Assembly (NCBI GenBank): GCA_902806395.1
Contig: CADCWH010000278.1
Span: 1 to 7,228 of the forward strand
DNA: 7,228 bases
Direction of reading: 5' to 3'
Source: an uncultured Thermomicrobiales bacterium
GTDB taxonomy: Bacteria; Chloroflexota; Chloroflexia; Thermomicrobiales; UBA6265
The translations under genes were made by a program, and so were the position numbers. The stretch's first letter is position 1; each line of letters begins with the position of its first letter. This document shows, piece by piece, positions 6,166 through 7,228 of the stretch. Under the pieces are notes generated by a model. It saw only the letters and a program-made list of their open reading frames with translations. It ran no database searches and was not told the DNA's origin.

Positions 6166-6866
6166 CCGTTTCCTCCTATGGACCTGACCACGCGGCGCTA
6201 GCCTCTCCCGAGGGCGAGGACGGCGGCGCGTATGCGAACCAGGTCCGCTATGGCTTCTACCTCCGACCCGACCCCGCGACCTGCATGGCGATCGCCACGA
6301 TCCATGATCTGCTCGAACGTCAGTACGGACTGCGCGTCGCTGGCCGCTTCATGCCCCACGCGACGGTCAAGGGGTTCTTTCACTCCCATGCCACGCCGGA
6401 GGCGATGGTCGCTCGCCTAGATGACGCCCTGTCTGGCCATCGGGCTTTCCCGGTCACCAACGGGGGCCCGATCCGCTACGGACCGACCTCGATCGTGCTC
6501 GATGTCCACCACGGGGAGACGGGGGAGCGGAATGAACCGCTCCACGCCGTCCACGAGGCCGTCCTGGCCGCTCTTCTACCCCTCGTCCGGTCCGATTGCG
6601 CCTTCACCCGCGTGGAAGGACTGGCGGAGCGCTTCCACGCCCACCTGACGCTGGCCATGGTCGACATGCCGCAGTGGCTCGGTGAGGAAATCCTGACCTT
6701 CATCCGTGCCCTCGGCCCGATCGGTCCACCGACATTCACCGCCGATACCTTCCACCTGCTTGAATTCCGGAGCGAGGCCTGGGACGGCGCATGGTGGGAG
6801 ACGCTGACCTGGCGCCCTCTCCACGGGTGGCGACTCCCGTCGGTCAGCGATTCACCGCTTCCATGA
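6162..6866 (+). CDS. 2H phosphoesterase / 2'-5' RNA ligase-like protein
   Basis: 234 aa from ATG 6162. It belongs to the 2H superfamily (LigT-like), whose members hydrolyse or form 2',3'- or 2',5'-phosphodiester bonds in RNA or nucleotides using two H-x-T/S motifs. Both are visible: HAT at 66-68 (MPHATVKGFF) and HLT at 161-163 (FHAHLTLAM), 95 residues apart as expected for the two lobes of the fold. Typical family features include YGFYLRPD at 30-37 (first strand) and TADTFHLLEF near the C-terminus. I chose ATG 6162 because the domain begins about residue 28 and the upstream in-frame part (from ATG 6069, overlapping the DinB gene by 20 bases) is Arg/Ala-rich and not conserved-looking. GTG 6126 is an alternative. 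No good SD precedes ATG 6162; its ATGA overlap with the micro-ORF suggests coupled translation with the DinB genes. The natural substrate is unknown. Confidence 0.82.
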   Translation: MTVSSYGPDHAALASPEGEDGGAYANQVRYGFYLRPDPATCMAIATIHDLLERQYGLRVAGRFMPHATVKGFFHSHATPEAMVARLDDALSGHRAFPVTNGGPIRYGPTSIVLDVHHGETGERNEPLHAVHEAVLAALLPLVRSDCAFTRVEGLAERFHAHLTLAMVDMPQWLGEEILTFIRALGPIGPPTFTADTFHLLEFRSEAWDGAWWETLTWRPLHGWRLPSVSDSPLP

Positions 6867-6889
6867 TGGCCCGACCAGCGGTGCAGGAT

Positions 6890-6921
6890 TTCAACGTCGC
6901 GCCGGCCGGCGGATCGTCGAA
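6890..6921. promoter_or_regulatory. 32-bp imperfect palindrome upstream of murI
   Basis: The central CGCCGGCCGGCG (6900-6911) is a perfect 12-bp palindrome. It is flanked symmetrically, after three unmatched bases on each side, by TTCAACG (6890-6896) and CGTCGAA (6915-6921), which match at six of seven positions. In all, 12 of 16 base pairs obey two-fold symmetry. It lies 38 bp before the murI ATG in a 93-bp gap. The symmetry fits an operator for a dimeric regulator. As an RNA hairpin it could end the 2H transcript, but no T-run follows. Confidence 0.3.
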
Positions 6922-6959
6922 CGGGCACGAAGACCCCCGCCCGGAGTAGGCTTAGGGAC

Positions 6960-7228
6960 ATGAGCGCGGACGGCATGATCGGGATGTTCGATTCGGGCCT
7001 GGGCGGGCTCAGCGTGCTTCGGGATGTCCGGGCCGCGTTGCCGGCCGAGGACATCCTCTACTTCGCCGACAGCGCCTATTGCCCGTACGGCGAGCGGGAC
7101 GACGCCGAGATCATCGCTCGTTCGGCCCTGATCAGCGGGGCCCTGCTCGAACGGGGTGCTAAGGTCCTGATCGTCGCCTGCAACACCGCCACGTCGGCCG
7201 CCCTGATGACACTCAGGGCGGCGATCGC
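6960..7228 (+). CDS. murI: Glutamate racemase, 3' part cut off by window edge
   Basis: Cytosolic, cofactor-independent racemase converting L-glutamate to D-glutamate for peptidoglycan stem peptides. The 89 codons present carry the first half of the active site: FDSGLGGLSVLR with Asp11, YFADSAYCPYGE (33-45 region), and VACNTATS with the first catalytic Cys74. Asp11 and Cys74 stand at the spacing seen in known MurI/RacE proteins. The second catalytic Cys and His lie beyond the window. Start ATG 6960 is preceded by AGGG only two bases away and GGAG 13 bases away, so no well-spaced SD exists. The ATG at 6975 (Met6, next to IGMFDSG) is an alternative. It is separated from the 2H gene by 93 bp containing a palindrome, so it may have its own promoter. 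With ldt upstream it is the second peptidoglycan gene of the window. Confidence 0.95.
   Translation, partial: MSADGMIGMFDSGLGGLSVLRDVRAALPAEDILYFADSAYCPYGERDDAEIIARSALISGALLERGAKVLIVACNTATSAALMTLRAAI

Noticed and set aside
1..7228. A new defence, mobile or multi-gene system
   Set aside because: All large genes belong to known families (Lon, RecJ, YkuD, DinB, 2H, MurI). I saw no integrase, transposase, toxin-antitoxin pair, CRISPR-like repeats or composition break.

Overview
The window is GC-rich chromosomal DNA (roughly two thirds G+C by eye) packed with bacterial housekeeping genes. It has no mobile element, CRISPR array, tRNA or rRNA. The best clue to the host is the putative L,D-transpeptidase. 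It has a signal peptide and two LGFP-like repeats (GH...GF/LF...W...LG.P.(T/S)EEF...QYFE/QFFE) in front of a YkuD domain, a layout I associate with Chloroflexota, especially Thermomicrobia-like lineages. The placement is an inference, not a proof.

Layout, left to right. The 3' two thirds of lon (ATP-dependent protease) runs on + from the left edge to 1609. It converges on a recJ-family gene on the minus strand (3426-1675), with a 65-bp gap that holds an inverted repeat. Overlapping the recJ start codon is the stop of a candidate 37-codon minus-strand ORF (3536-3423), whose 3' end carries a strong hairpin. A divergent control region (to 3691) leads to the + strand ldt gene (3692-4945). Next come two tandem DinB-family paralogues (5045-5533 and 5594-6088). 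A candidate 25-codon micro-ORF (6088-6165) overlaps both the second DinB stop and the start of a 2H phosphoesterase / RNA-ligase-like gene (6162-6866). The window ends in the 5' part of murI (glutamate racemase, from 6960).

How the genes relate. Ldt and MurI both serve peptidoglycan synthesis (cross-linking, and D-glutamate supply). Lon and RecJ are protein quality control and DNA repair/recombination. The two DinB proteins and the 2H protein form a tightly spaced, probably co-transcribed run of uncertain function. I see no defence island or clearly new multi-gene system. The points most worth a second look are the leader ORF plus hairpin before recJ, the divergent motifs of that RecJ, the DinB duplication, the overlapping micro-ORF before the 2H gene, and several intergenic inverted repeats.
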